A stretch of DNA of 64,000 nt from Caulobacteraceae bacterium (lineage in GTDB: Bacteria > Pseudomonadota > Alphaproteobacteria > Caulobacterales > Caulobacteraceae), in NCBI GenBank assembly GCA_019748055.1, contig JAIEQC010000027.1, positions 1-64,000 on the forward strand, in the 5' to 3' direction. Of the stretch, positions 1-10,324 are shown piece by piece. The notes beneath the pieces are model-generated. The model saw only the letters and a program-made list of their open reading frames with translations. It did no database searches and was not told the origin of the DNA. Numbering within the stretch: position 1 is the first letter of the stretch; each line of letters begins with the position of its first letter. The translations under genes and the position numbers were made by a program.

Positions 1-387
1 CGCGCGGCGGACCGGCGCGGCGCGGCGTTCGACCGGAGCGGCGCGGACCGGAGCCGGCGCGGCCGCGGGGGCCGGAGTCGCCGCGACGGGCTCAGGCGTC
101 GCCATCGGCGAGGTTTCCATCACCGGCGGGGTCAGCGGCGTGGCCGGAAGCGGAGCCGAGGTCATCTCCGCCGTCTCCCCGGCCGGCGCAGTGTCCTCGC
201 CCGGAGCCATCATCATGGCCGCGGCGATGCCGCCGACGGTCAGGACGCCCAGCGGGGCCAGCACCATCCAGGCCTTGAAGCCGCCGCGACCGGCCGCGCC
301 GCGGGTGCCGCGCTTGCGGGCGTAGACGGGGACGTAGGCCTCGGTTTCGGCACGGGCCGCATCGTGATCGGTATAGGTGACGCTCAT
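1..387 (-). CDS. Hypothetical Pro/Ala-rich single-pass membrane protein, C-terminus beyond window start
   Basis: Minus-strand frame from ATG at 387 is open to position 1: MSVTYTDHDAARAETEAYVPVYARKRGTRGAAGRGGFKAWMVLAPLGVLTVGGIAAAMMMAPGED...; one TM segment then Pro/Ala-rich tail. Confidence 0.7.
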   Translation of the reverse strand, partial: MSVTYTDHDAARAETEAYVPVYARKRGTRGAAGRGGFKAWMVLAPLGVLTVGGIAAAMMMAPGEDTAPAGETAEMTSAPLPATPLTPPVMETSPMATPEPVAATPAPAAAPAPVRAAPVERRAAPVRRA

Positions 388-731
388 GTTCAGTCCTCCT
401 TGCGGTGGTTGAGACAACCCCGATATCGGACCCCCGTTCCGCCGAAACCAGCACAGCCGCCAAGTTACCTTGGCGTCGTCACAGTCAAGGCGACCGCAAG
501 GCCGTCGATCTTCTCAAAATCACCGAAGCGCGGTCGAAGACGTCGGAAACGTGACCATAAGAATCGCTCTCGGCTGGCGGTTTACCTTGCGTAAGTCTCG
601 TTCCGGGACGTGCCGATGCGGCCACAGGGTCGTGACATCCGCGCCCGGACTTTCCCCTGACGGTTGACCGCCCGCCCCGCGCCCGCCACTAGCGAAGGGA
701 GGCGTCTCTTTCTGCGAGGAATCACCGACCG

Positions 732-2531
732 ATGGGCCTGATCGCGGACATCCGGCGCGACCTGCGGTTCGCGAAGGGGCTGAGCCGCCTGCTCAAGCGC
801 ATCAAGCCGGTCACCCTGGACGGGCTGGACCTGGTCTGCGACGACCTGGAGGAGGCCGTCGACAAGTTCGGCGACAGGGTCGCCGTCGAGGACGAGCGCC
901 GCAGCCTGACCTATCGGGAGTTCGACCAGCTGGCCAACCGGTTCGGCCACTGGGCGCGCGGGCGCAATCTGAAGCGCGGCGACGTCGTGGCCCTGATGAT
1001 GGCAAACCGGGTCGAGTACCTGGCCGCCTGGTACGGCTTCTCCAAGGTCGGGGTGACCACCGCCCTGATCAACACCAACCTGACTGGTCAGGCGCTGGCG
1101 CACTGCATCGCCATCGCCAACACCAGCCAGATCGTCGCCGACGAGGACTGCTGGCGGAAGGTCGAGGACGCCCGCGCCCACGTGGACCGGCACCTGATGC
1201 TGTGGGTCATGGGTCTGAACGACGCCGACGAGACCAGCGACCGGCGCGACCTCGACAAGCCGGTGCGGGGCGCCAGCTCGGTGCGCCCGCCGCGCAACCT
1301 GCGTCAGGGACTGACCAACCGGTCGACGGCGCTGTTGATCTACACGTCGGGCACCACCGGCCTGCCCAAGGCGGCGCGGATCACCCATGCGCGGGCCCGC
1401 ACCTACATGCGCGCCTTCGCCGGCTGCACCGAGGCGACGGACAAGGACGTCACCTTCAACGTCCTGCCGCTGTATCACTCCACCGGCGGGCTGGTGGGCA
1501 TCGGGCCGGCGCTGTTGAACGGCGGGCGACTGGTGCTTCGCAAGCGGTTTTCCAGCACGAACTTCTGGGCCGACGTGAAGAGCTCTGGCGCGACCCTGTT
1601 CGTCTACATCGGCGAGCTGTGCCGCTATCTGGTCAACGCCCCCGCCCAGCCGGGCGAGAAGGACCACAGCCTGCGCCTGGCCTATGGCAACGGCATGCGG
1701 CCGGACGTGTGGGAGGAGTTCCAGCCCCGCTTCGGCATTTCGCGCGTGCTGGAGTTCTACGGCTCGACCGAGGGCAACGTCTCGGTCTTCAACTTCGACG
1801 GCAGGATGGGCGCGATCGGCCGCGTGCCGGGCTTCCTGAAGAAACAGATCAACATCCGCCTGGTGGAGTTCGACGTCGACACCGAGCTGCCGGTGCGGGG
1901 CAACGACGGCCTGTGCCGCCTCGCGCGGCCGGGCGAGATCGGCGAGGCGATCGGCCTGATCGCCGACGACAATCGCCACGACTTCTCCGGCTATGCCGAC
2001 AAGGCCGCCAGCCAGAAGAAGGTCCTGACCGACGTCTTCAGGAAGGGCGACCGCTGGTTCCGCACCGGCGACCTGATGCGCCAGGACCGTCAGGGCTACT
2101 TCTACTTCGTCGATCGGATCGGCGACACCTTCCGCTGGAAGGGCGAGAACGTCTCGACCGCCGAGGTCGAGCAGCGTCTGGCCGACGCGCCGGGCGTGAA
2201 GGAGGTCGTGGCCTATGGCGTGCCCGTGCCGGGGCAGGAGGGCAAGGCCGGCATGGTCGCCCTGGTCGTCGACGGCAAGTTCGACGCCGCCGCCTTCGCC
2301 GAATGGGTGGACCGGGAACTGCCGACCTATGCCCGGCCCTGCTTCGTGCGCCAGCTGAAGTCGGCCGACACCACCGGCACCTTCAAATACCGCAAGTCCG
2401 ACCTGGTCGCCGACGGCTTCGACCCGGACAAGGTGCCCGGCGGCGTCTGGGTCAAGGGCGGCAAGAACGGCTACGCCAAGCTGTCGGCCAAGGCGCGCGA
2501 CGCGATCCTGACGGGCGAGACGCGGCTCTAG
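732..2531 (+). CDS. Long-chain acyl-CoA synthetase (AMP-dependent synthetase/ligase, FadD6/FATP-like)
   Basis: 599 aa; AMP-binding motif LLIYTSGTTGLPKAARITHAR, GSTEGNVSVFNFDG, RTGDLMRQDRQGYFYFVDRIGDTFRWKGENVST. Confidence 0.93.
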   Translation: MGLIADIRRDLRFAKGLSRLLKRIKPVTLDGLDLVCDDLEEAVDKFGDRVAVEDERRSLTYREFDQLANRFGHWARGRNLKRGDVVALMMANRVEYLAAWYGFSKVGVTTALINTNLTGQALAHCIAIANTSQIVADEDCWRKVEDARAHVDRHLMLWVMGLNDADETSDRRDLDKPVRGASSVRPPRNLRQGLTNRSTALLIYTSGTTGLPKAARITHARARTYMRAFAGCTEATDKDVTFNVLPLYHSTGGLVGIGPALLNGGRLVLRKRFSSTNFWADVKSSGATLFVYIGELCRYLVNAPAQPGEKDHSLRLAYGNGMRPDVWEEFQPRFGISRVLEFYGSTEGNVSVFNFDGRMGAIGRVPGFLKKQINIRLVEFDVDTELPVRGNDGLCRLARPGEIGEAIGLIADDNRHDFSGYADKAASQKKVLTDVFRKGDRWFRTGDLMRQDRQGYFYFVDRIGDTFRWKGENVSTAEVEQRLADAPGVKEVVAYGVPVPGQEGKAGMVALVVDGKFDAAAFAEWVDRELPTYARPCFVRQLKSADTTGTFKYRKSDLVADGFDPDKVPGGVWVKGGKNGYAKLSAKARDAILTGETRL

Positions 2532-2620
2532 GCCAAGCTTGCAACCGGTCGATCTCGCGTGAGGTTCCGGCGGCATCGGGCGGACGCCAGGCCCTGTTCC
2601 TCACGCAGCTTGAGCAAGCC

Positions 2621-3079
2621 TCACGGTCTCTGAATGCGGCTGAGGCGAGGCCCCTCGAACCAGAACAAGAGGTTCACTTGCTCGCCTAAGGCGCTACTGG
2701 AGGGCCCATATAGCCAAATCACTTGAGTGCGAGCTTCCGCATCGCACTTGATGGTCGTCCCGCTGACCGAACGCAACGAGCGAAGCGCTTCGGAAAGCTG
2801 CTCGATGTCTTCCCGTGGTGTCGTGCCCCACGGCGTCCTGACTGCCGTCGCCGTCACTCCTCTCGCATCCTCGGTGAACGCGAAGCGATGCTGCCCTCCT
2901 CCGCAGTCATAGTCGCTGTCGACCGTCAGTCGTTCCGGTGCGGTCGCCCCGCCGAAATTCTCAAAGCTTCGGGGAAGGGCGTCAAGATAAGCCCTAGCCT
3001 CGCCACTCACGCGATCTTGAGCGCAGCCGACCTGCGCTGCCACCAGAAAAAACCCGAGAGAAAGCAGCAAATACCTCAC
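2621..3079 (-). CDS. Hypothetical secreted/lipoprotein, candidate partner of the upstream overlapping gene
   Basis: 152 aa; N-terminal signal MRYLLLSLGFFLVAAQVGCAQ; start overlaps stop of 3076..4095 by 4 bp. Confidence 0.75.
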   Translation of the reverse strand: MRYLLLSLGFFLVAAQVGCAQDRVSGEARAYLDALPRSFENFGGATAPERLTVDSDYDCGGGQHRFAFTEDARGVTATAVRTPWGTTPREDIEQLSEALRSLRSVSGTTIKCDAEARTQVIWLYGPSSSALGEQVNLLFWFEGPRLSRIQRP

Positions 3080-4095
3080 TGTGAGCTCCCGCAGCCACCG
3101 ACCGGGGCAGGCAGTCCAACACCATTGAGCATGTCCTGCAGGCTCAAGGCCTCATAGAATTGTCTGTCCTGATAGCGGAACGCCCTCGCAGTTCCCGCCG
3201 TGTCCTCCACCACCATTCGGAACACCAAGGGGTCAGCGCCCGCCACTTGTCCAAGTTGGGAAGGCGGATTCACGAACAACCCAGCCATGAACCAGTCGCC
3301 GATCCCATTCGCAGCGAACAGATGCGACGGATACTGATTGACTGCGATCTCGTTCGGGTTTGAGGCTCCGCCCGCGGAGTCGTGATTATGATAGACGCTC
3401 GTGATCTGACTGAACGGGATGCCATTCTCAATGAGCCAGACAATCAGCTGATCAACAGGCGCAGATCCGGATGACCCAGTGAAGACGGGAGTTGTGTAGT
3501 AGCGTCCATCCGCGCCTCGGTACACAGCTGCGGAATGCTCAGAGCTGTCGTTGGTCGGCTCACCGTTGATCTCGTCCCGGATTGCATTCAGCGCGCAGCC
3601 TTCCCCCGCATGTCCGGGATCTTGGGGAACGGTTGGTCCTTCTCCGCCTCCACTTCCACCGTCCCCGCCCGGGCCGCCGCCTTCGCCGCCGGCCGAGCCT
3701 CCCGTCTCCCACCAATCGTCGTAAGGATCGTCATAGTTGGGGTTGCCCGGAACGGTGATGTCGTCGACCTCGCCGCCGTCGGGCAGCCCCTCGAACGGGT
3801 CTTCGCCCTCGATGCCGAACAGGACGAAGCCGTCCCGCGCCTTGAGGTCCTCGCTGTCGAAGGCGATCAGGAGCGGCATCTCGGGGCGGGGGTCGTCCAC
3901 TTCCATGAACCGCTCGAGATTCCCAACCGCGCGGTGATCGAGAAGCGTCTGCACCCAGTCCGTCGCCGGCAACGGCGCGTCATCGGCAACGCCGAACGCC
4001 ATGAACGGCGAATGCCGTTCCCCTTCGTGGGTCAGTTCCGGATCGAACAGCATGGTCGCCCCCTCTCTCACAACCCCGGCGCACATCAGGGGCAC
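3076..4095 (-). CDS. Hypothetical protein with Gly/Asp-rich linker and C-terminal possible toxin/peptidase-like domain
   Basis: 339 aa; linker GGSAGGEGGGPGGDGGSGGGEG then CALNAIRDEIN...EHSAAVYRGADGRYYTTPVFTG...ITSVYHNHDSAGGASNPN. Real start may be the downstream ATG (MLFDPELTHEG). Domain assignment by eye only. Confidence 0.65.
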   Translation of the reverse strand: MPLMCAGVVREGATMLFDPELTHEGERHSPFMAFGVADDAPLPATDWVQTLLDHRAVGNLERFMEVDDPRPEMPLLIAFDSEDLKARDGFVLFGIEGEDPFEGLPDGGEVDDITVPGNPNYDDPYDDWWETGGSAGGEGGGPGGDGGSGGGEGPTVPQDPGHAGEGCALNAIRDEINGEPTNDSSEHSAAVYRGADGRYYTTPVFTGSSGSAPVDQLIVWLIENGIPFSQITSVYHNHDSAGGASNPNEIAVNQYPSHLFAANGIGDWFMAGLFVNPPSQLGQVAGADPLVFRMVVEDTAGTARAFRYQDRQFYEALSLQDMLNGVGLPAPVGGCGSSQ

Positions 4096-4252
4096 GGACT
4101 TCGCGTCTCGGTCAATCGCGGAGGGGATGACATGCCCGTGAAGTTCTGGGCCGCGGGAGGCCGCCGCGCCGCCTGCGGCAACTCCGGATTAAGCATTAAC
4201 GGGCCAATGTCCGGCGGACGTCCCTTTCCCGGCCGAAGGCTTTTCCGCGACC

Positions 4253-5122
4253 ATGTTCCAGATCATCGGCATCATCCTGCTGTTCGCCATGGTGTTCGGG
4301 AGCTACATCCTGGCCGGGGGGAAGATGGAGGTGATCCTCCACTCCCTGCCCTATGAGCTGATGGCCATTCTGGGCGCGGGCGTCGCGGCCTTCCTGATCG
4401 GCAACTCGGTCGGCACGATCAAGGCGACTCTGGGCGGGTTCGGCAAGGTGTTCGCCGGGCCGAAGTGGAAGCGGCAGGACTACAAGGACCTTCTGTCGCT
4501 GCTGTTCCAGCTGACCAAGACGATGAAGTCCAAGGGCGTGATCGCTCTGGAGAGCCACATAGAGAAGCCGGCCGAGTCCACGATCTTCCAGAAATATCCG
4601 AAGATCCTGAAGGATCACTTCGCCACCGACTTCATCTGCGACACCCTGCGCATGATGACCATGAACCTCGAGGATCCGCACCAGATCGAGGACGCCATGG
4701 AGAAGCAGCTGGAGAAGCACCACCACGAGGGGCTGGCGGGGGCGCACGCGCTGCAGACCATGGCCGACGGCCTGCCGGCGCTGGGCATCGTCGCCGCCGT
4801 GTTGGGGGTCATCAAGACCATGGGCTCGATCACCGAGCCGCCGGAAGTGCTGGGCGGCATGATCGGCGGCGCCCTGGTCGGCACCTTCCTCGGCGTGTTC
4901 CTGGCCTATGGCCTGGTCGGGCCGATGGCCAGCCGCCTGAAGGAGATCGTCGACGGCGACGGCGCCTTCTACAAGATCATCCAGTCGGTGCTGGTGGCTC
5001 ACCTGCACGGCAATGCTGCCCAGATCTCGGTCGAGATCGGCCGCGGCGACATCCCGTCCGGCGCGCAGCCCAGCTTCGCCGAGATGGAAGAGACCCTGTC
5101 GAACGCCCCGACGGACGCCTGA
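4253..5122 (+). CDS. motA: Flagellar motor stator protein MotA
   Basis: 289 aa: MFQIIGIILLFAMVFGSYILAGGKMEVILHSLPYELMAILGAGVAAFLIGNSVGTIKATLGGFGKVF..., PALGIVAAVLGVIKTMGSITEPPEVLGGMIGGALVGTFLGVFLAYGLVGP. Confidence 0.95.
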   Translation: MFQIIGIILLFAMVFGSYILAGGKMEVILHSLPYELMAILGAGVAAFLIGNSVGTIKATLGGFGKVFAGPKWKRQDYKDLLSLLFQLTKTMKSKGVIALESHIEKPAESTIFQKYPKILKDHFATDFICDTLRMMTMNLEDPHQIEDAMEKQLEKHHHEGLAGAHALQTMADGLPALGIVAAVLGVIKTMGSITEPPEVLGGMIGGALVGTFLGVFLAYGLVGPMASRLKEIVDGDGAFYKIIQSVLVAHLHGNAAQISVEIGRGDIPSGAQPSFAEMEETLSNAPTDA

Positions 5123-5180
5123 CACGGAACGACCCGGCAGCTGGGCCGTTCCCCCGTCGAGCCTAGACGGGAGACCGCAC

Positions 5181-5456
5181 ATGAGCATGAAATCCTTCAG
5201 CCTGCCGGCCGCCGCGGTGGCCGCGCTGGCCCTGGCCGCCTGCCAGCCCTCCGCCGAGGAGCCGGTCCCGGCCGACACCGCGCCCGTCATGGACCCCGAC
5301 CCCAAGATGGATCCCGCCACCAACGGCGCCGTGGCCGATGTGGCGCCGGGCGAGGCGCCTGCGCCGACCACCGAAACCACACCTCAGGTCAACCCCGGGG
5401 TCGGCGATCCCCCGCCGACGCTGCCGACCGAGCCGACGTCGCCCCCGGAGATGTGA
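5181..5456 (+). CDS. Small Pro-rich lipoprotein
   Basis: MSMKSFSLPAAAVAALALAACQPSAEEPVP...; lipobox LAAC; internal ATG of ORF 5013..5456. Confidence 0.7.
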   Translation: MSMKSFSLPAAAVAALALAACQPSAEEPVPADTAPVMDPDPKMDPATNGAVADVAPGEAPAPTTETTPQVNPGVGDPPPTLPTEPTSPPEM

Positions 5457-5574
5457 CGTTGAAAAACGTGATCACGAACGCGTGAGGAATTCGCTTGCGG
5501 AGCGGCTCACGATTCCGTTATTGCAGGGGTGCGGGGATTCATGACCCCGTGATCCTCCTGCAAGGAAATTTCCA

Positions 5575-5835
5575 ATGCGCATCACCGCTCTGATCGTGGC
5601 TTCGGCCGCCGCCCTGGCTCTGGCCGCTTGCCAGCCCGCCGCCGAAGACAAGGCCGCCGAGGCCGACGCCGCCGCCGGCGAAGCCACCGAAGCCGCCGCC
5701 ACGGCCGAAACCGCCGCTGCTGAAGCCGGTGCCGCCGCCGCGACCGCCGAAACCGCCGCTGCTGAAGCCGGCGCGATGGCTCCGGCCGCCGACGCCGCCG
5801 CTGCCCCGGCCGCCGAGGCCCCGGCCGCTCAGTAA
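5575..5835 (+). CDS. Small Ala/Glu-rich lipoprotein with internal repeats
   Basis: 86 aa MRITALIVASAAALALAACQPAAEDKAAEADAAAGEATEAAATAETAAAEAGAAAATAETAAAEAGAM...; lipobox LAAC. Confidence 0.8.
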   Translation: MRITALIVASAAALALAACQPAAEDKAAEADAAAGEATEAAATAETAAAEAGAAAATAETAAAEAGAMAPAADAAAAPAAEAPAAQ

Positions 5836-5869
5836 TGAGCTGACGAACCCCTCGGAGTTCTGACGGAAA

Positions 5870-5898
5870 GGGTCGCTCCGAAAGGAGCGGCCCTTTTT
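5870..5898 (+). terminator. Rho-independent terminator
   Basis: gggtcgctcc-gaaa-ggagcggccc-ttttt hairpin with T tract downstream of 5575..5835. Confidence 0.85.
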
Positions 5899-5937
5899 CG
5901 TTGCGCGACGCCCGCCGACGGTGGCACGGCCGGGGCC

Positions 5938-7737
5938 GTGATGAACGACGGCTCACCCCGACTGACGTGGACGGAAGACGGCGCGCCGATATCCGGCCGC
6001 TTCGGCGACGTCTATTTCTCGAAGGAGGACGGACTGGCGGAAAGCCGAGCTGTTTTCCTCGCCGGGTGCGGCCTTCCGGATGCTTGGCACGGGCGGTCGC
6101 GCTTCATGGTCGCCGAGTTGGGGTTCGGCACAGGTCTGAACGTCGCCGCTCTGATCGCCCTTTGGCGGCGCGAGAGTCCCCCCGGCGGCCGACTGCACGT
6201 GTTCAGCATCGAGGGCTTTCCTCTGAGCGGCGACGAGGCCGCCCGCGCCCTGTCGGGCTGGCCGGAAATCGCCGAGGAAACGGCCGCTCTGATCGCCGCC
6301 TGGCCGGCGCCGACGCCCGGATTTCACCGGCTTGACCTGCCCGCCGACTGGCGCGTGACGCTGGACGTGGCGATCGGTCCGGTGGAGCCGACGCTGGCGC
6401 GCTGGTCGGGGCGCGCCGACGCCTGGTTCCTTGACGGCTTCGCGCCGGCGGCCAATCCGGACATGTGGAGCCCGGACGTGCTGCGGCGTGTCGCGGAGCG
6501 GTCGCGGCCCGGCGCTCGCGTGGCCACCTTCACGGTCGCCGGCGCGGTTCGGCGCGGGCTGACCGAAGTCGGCTTCGCGGTCGAGAAGCAGCCTGGGCAC
6601 GGCCGCAAGCGCGAGCGGCTTGAGGCGAGGTTGACCGGCCCTGCACCGACCGAGACGCCGGCGCCGCGTGTAGGTGTGGTCGGCGGAGGCATCGCCGGGC
6701 AATCGGTGGCGCGGGCGCTGTTGAATGTGGGCGCTTCCCCCATCTTGATCGACGCCGAAGCGCCCGGGGCAGGCGCGTCCGGCTTCCCTGCGGCACTGGT
6801 GACGCCGCGATTGGACGTGGGGGACGAAGGCCTGGCCGCCCTCTCCGCCCAAGCGCTGGAACGGGCCGGCGCCCTGTACGACGCCCTGCCGGAAGCGGTG
6901 ACGGCCCGGGGCGTGGTTCAGCTGGAACAGGCGCCACGGGACGTCGGGCGCTTCGACCGCATCGCCGGGCAGCCGATCTGGGCCGAAGGCGCCATGCGAC
7001 GGCTGAACCCTTCCGCCGCTTCGGCGCTCGTCGGCGAGCCGTCGACGACCGGCGGGCTGGAGATGCGGGACGCCCGCGCGGTGGTCCCCGCCGCAATCCG
7101 CGGGGCCTTCCTGCAAGGCGTGGAGGTGATCAAGGCATCCGTTCACGCGATCGAGGAGACGGGAACCGGCGTCCGACTGACCGATGCCGACGGAGCCGTC
7201 GTCGTCGAGACGGATGCCGTCGTCATCACGGCCGGTTGGGGCGCCGCCGCTCTTGTTCCCCAGCTTGCCTTGAGCCCCGTGCGTGGCCAGGCAGACTGGG
7301 TCGAAGGGGTGCGGGGGCCTGCCGTGGCCTGGGGCGGCTACGTCGTACCGACCGCAACGGGCGTCCTGTTCGGCGCCACGCACGACCGTGCCCGTACCCA
7401 CGTCAGCCAAGATCCTTCCGACAGTCGGCGCAACCTGGCGACGCTTAAGACCCGCCTGCCGAACCTTGCCGAAAGCCTCGAGGGATCGACCTCCCACAGC
7501 CGGGCTGCGATCAGGGCCACCACCCCCGATCGGCTGCCCCTCGCGGGAAGGCTCGGCGACAGGACCTGGATCGTCGGCGGACTGGGGGCGCGGGGCTTCG
7601 CCCTGGCGCCCCTCCTCGCCGAACACGTCGCAGCACAGATTATGGCGACGCCCTCACCTCTCCCGACCGATCTTGCGGCGAGGGTCGATCCGAGACGGCT
7701 TGCGGAACGGCCTCGTCCGGCCGAACGTTCGACATGA
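5938..7737 (+). CDS. mnmC: Bifunctional tRNA 5-methylaminomethyl-2-thiouridine biosynthesis protein MnmC
   Basis: 599 aa; N-terminal methyltransferase (FMVAELGFGTGLNVAALIALW; WFLDGFAPAANPDMW), C-terminal FAD oxidoreductase (VGVVGGGIAGQSVARALLNVGASPILID). Confidence 0.93.
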   Translation: MMNDGSPRLTWTEDGAPISGRFGDVYFSKEDGLAESRAVFLAGCGLPDAWHGRSRFMVAELGFGTGLNVAALIALWRRESPPGGRLHVFSIEGFPLSGDEAARALSGWPEIAEETAALIAAWPAPTPGFHRLDLPADWRVTLDVAIGPVEPTLARWSGRADAWFLDGFAPAANPDMWSPDVLRRVAERSRPGARVATFTVAGAVRRGLTEVGFAVEKQPGHGRKRERLEARLTGPAPTETPAPRVGVVGGGIAGQSVARALLNVGASPILIDAEAPGAGASGFPAALVTPRLDVGDEGLAALSAQALERAGALYDALPEAVTARGVVQLEQAPRDVGRFDRIAGQPIWAEGAMRRLNPSAASALVGEPSTTGGLEMRDARAVVPAAIRGAFLQGVEVIKASVHAIEETGTGVRLTDADGAVVVETDAVVITAGWGAAALVPQLALSPVRGQADWVEGVRGPAVAWGGYVVPTATGVLFGATHDRARTHVSQDPSDSRRNLATLKTRLPNLAESLEGSTSHSRAAIRATTPDRLPLAGRLGDRTWIVGGLGARGFALAPLLAEHVAAQIMATPSPLPTDLAARVDPRRLAERPRPAERST

Positions 7738-7756
7738 GGAAGGAACGGAGCCCGTC

Positions 7757-8170
7757 ATGAACCGGTCGCTGACCCTTGCTGCCGCCTTGGTGATGTCTGC
7801 TGGATGCGCCCAGCCCCCCGGCGGAACGGGCTTGGCCGCGACCTCGAACCGCCCGGAGCGGGCCTGCTTCAACGTCGATCAGGTCCGCAACTTCAGGCAG
7901 GGCGGCGTGGGACAGGTCTATGTCCGCGCGGCCGGCGGAGATGTCTTCCAGCTGGACTCGGCGGGAGGCTGCCCCGATCTGGCCTTTGCGCAGCGACTGG
8001 CGATCCTGCCGGACGGAGCCGGCCTGGCGGGGGGACGCGCCTGCACCACCGACGCCGTCCGGATCGTGGTCCCGGGATCTACGACGTCGACGGACGTCTG
8101 CCGCGCACGCGTGACCCGCCGGTTGACCGAGGCGGAGGTGACCGCTCTTCCCAGCCGGGAGCGTCCCTGA
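7757..8170 (+). CDS. Hypothetical lipoprotein (DUF6491-like)
   Basis: MNRSLTLAAALVMSAGCAQPPGG...ACFNVDQVRNFRQGGVGQVYVRAAGGDVFQLDSAGGCPDL; internal ATG of ORF 7283..8170. Confidence 0.75.
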   Translation: MNRSLTLAAALVMSAGCAQPPGGTGLAATSNRPERACFNVDQVRNFRQGGVGQVYVRAAGGDVFQLDSAGGCPDLAFAQRLAILPDGAGLAGGRACTTDAVRIVVPGSTTSTDVCRARVTRRLTEAEVTALPSRERP

Positions 8171-8173
8171 CCG

Positions 8174-10324
8174 TCAGGCTCCGGGCTCAGGCTGGGCATA
8201 GCCCAGCCGCCGGTTCAGCTTTTCGACCAGATCGATCGCCGTTTCCGCGATGACCGAGCCCGGCGGATAGACCGCCGCCACGCCCGCATCCAGCAGCGTC
8301 TGGACGTCCCCCGGCGGAATCACCCCGCCGACCACGACCATGATGTCCTCACGGCCCAGCTTCTTCAGCTCGGCGATAAGCTCCGGCGCCAGCGTCAGGT
8401 GGCCGGCGGCCAGCGAGGAGGCCCCAACGGCATGGACGCCCTTCTCAACTGCCTCCTTAGCCGCTTCGGCCGGGGTCTGGAACAGGCTGCCGGCCGTGAC
8501 GTCGAAGCCCAGGTCGCCATAGGCGGTGGCGACCACCTTCTGGCCCCTGTCGTGGCCGTCCTGACCCAGCTTGGCGATCAGGATCTTGGGCGGGCCGCCG
8601 TCGTTCTCGATGAAGGCGGCGACCATGTCGCGGGCGCGGCTGAAACGAGCGTCCTTGCCGGCCTCTTTCGAGTACACGCCCGAGACGGTCTGCACGGTCG
8701 CCACGTGCCGCCCGAAGGCAGCCTCCAGCGCGTCCGAGATCTCGCCCACGGTCGCCTTGGCGCGAGCGGCGTCGATGGCCAGGGCCAGCAGGTTCGCGCC
8801 GCCCTTCGCCCCGGCGGTCAAAGCATGGAGCGCCGCCTGCGTCGCCGCCTCGTCGCGCTCGGCCCGGAGCCGTTTCAGCTTGTCGATCTGGGCGGACAGC
8901 ACGGCGGCGTTGTCGACCTTCAGCACCGGGATGTCGTCGATCTGGTCGGACAGGTAGCGGTTCACACCGACGACCGTCTGCTGGCCGGTGTCGATGCGAG
9001 CCTGGGTGCGGGCGGCGGACTCCTCGATCCGCAGCTTGGGCACCCCGGCCTCGATGGCCCGGGCCATGCCGCCCAGAGCCTCGACCTCGGCCATGTGGGC
9101 GCGGGCCTTCCCGGCCAGCTCATGCGTCAGTCGCTCGACGTAGAAGCTGCCGCCCCACGGATCGATGACGCGCGTCAGCCCCGTCTCCATCTGCAGCAGC
9201 AGCTGGGTATTGCGCGCGATCCGGGCCGAGAAGTCAGTGGGCAGGGCCAGGGCCTCGTCCAGCGAGTTGGTGTGCAGCGACTGCGTCTGGCCCCCCGCCG
9301 CCGCCATCGCCTCGACCATCGTGCGCGGCACGTTGTTGAACACGTCTTGCGCCGCCAGCGACCACCCGGACGTCTGACAGTGCGCGCGCAGAGCCAGCGA
9401 TTTCGGGTTCCTGGCCCCGAACTTCGCCACGGCCTCGGCCCACAGCAGGCGGCCGGCGCGCATCTTGGCCACCTCCATGAAGTAGTTCATGCCGATGGCC
9501 CAGAAGAACGACAGGCGCGGCGCGAAGGCGTCGACGTCCATGCCTGCCTCCACGCCCGCCTTCAGATACTCGACGCCGTCCGCCAGAGTGTAGGCCAGCT
9601 CCAGGTCCGCGGACGCCCCCGCCTCCTGCATGTGGTAGCCGCTGATCGAGATGGAGTTGAACTTGGGCGCGTGCTGCGCGGTCCAGGCGAAGATGTCGGC
9701 GATGATCCGCATGCTGGGCTGCGGCGGATAGATGTAGGTGTTGCGGACCATGAACTCCTTGAGGATGTCGTTCTGGATGGTCCCGGTCAGCTTGTCAGGG
9801 CTGACGCCCTGCTCTTCCGCCGCCACGACGTACAGCGCCAGGATCGGAAGCACGGCGCCGTTCATGGTCATCGACACGGACATCTGGTCCAGCGGGATGC
9901 CGTCGAACAGGGTCCGCATGTCGTAGATGCTGTCGATGGCCACGCCGGCCATGCCGACGTCGCCCTTCACCCGCGGATGGTCGCTGTCGTAGCCGCGGTG
10001 CGTGGCCAGATCGAAGGCGATCGACAGCCCCTTCTGACCCGCAGCCAGATTGCGACGGTAGAAGGCGTTGGACTCCTCGGCGGTGGAGAAGCCCGCGTAC
10101 TGGCGCACCGTCCACGGGTTCTGGGCGTACATCGTGGGATACGGGCCGCGGTGATAAGGCGCGATGCCGGGCAAGCCGTGGATGAAGTCCAGACCATGCA
10201 GCGCCGAAGCGCCATAGGCCGTCGCGACCTCGATCCCCTCGGGCGTGACCCAGGGTTCTCGCGCGGGGCCGGCGCCGACGGGCGACAGGTCGAGAGCGAT
10301 CTTCGAGAAGTCGGGCGCGCTCAT
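8174..10324 (-). CDS. scpA: Methylmalonyl-CoA mutase large (alpha) subunit
   Basis: [17 protein letters not shown]...[50 protein letters not shown]12-binding domain [29 protein letters not shown]. Longer ORF trimmed to this ATG. Confidence 0.95.
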   Translation of the reverse strand: MSAPDFSKIALDLSPVGAGPAREPWVTPEGIEVATAYGASALHGLDFIHGLPGIAPYHRGPYPTMYAQNPWTVRQYAGFSTAEESNAFYRRNLAAGQKGLSIAFDLATHRGYDSDHPRVKGDVGMAGVAIDSIYDMRTLFDGIPLDQMSVSMTMNGAVLPILALYVVAAEEQGVSPDKLTGTIQNDILKEFMVRNTYIYPPQPSMRIIADIFAWTAQHAPKFNSISISGYHMQEAGASADLELAYTLADGVEYLKAGVEAGMDVDAFAPRLSFFWAIGMNYFMEVAKMRAGRLLWAEAVAKFGARNPKSLALRAHCQTSGWSLAAQDVFNNVPRTMVEAMAAAGGQTQSLHTNSLDEALALPTDFSARIARNTQLLLQMETGLTRVIDPWGGSFYVERLTHELAGKARAHMAEVEALGGMARAIEAGVPKLRIEESAARTQARIDTGQQTVVGVNRYLSDQIDDIPVLKVDNAAVLSAQIDKLKRLRAERDEAATQAALHALTAGAKGGANLLALAIDAARAKATVGEISDALEAAFGRHVATVQTVSGVYSKEAGKDARFSRARDMVAAFIENDGGPPKILIAKLGQDGHDRGQKVVATAYGDLGFDVTAGSLFQTPAEAAKEAVEKGVHAVGASSLAAGHLTLAPELIAELKKLGREDIMVVVGGVIPPGDVQTLLDAGVAAVYPPGSVIAETAIDLVEKLNRRLGYAQPEPGA

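Noticed and set aside
582-2576. 664-aa minus-strand ORF opposite the acyl-CoA synthetase
   Set aside because: Arg/Gly/Ala/His-rich shadow ORF typical of GC-rich antisense frames; the plus strand has a clear family match.
5953-7626. 557-aa minus-strand ORF opposite mnmC
   Set aside because: Antisense shadow; no family motifs.
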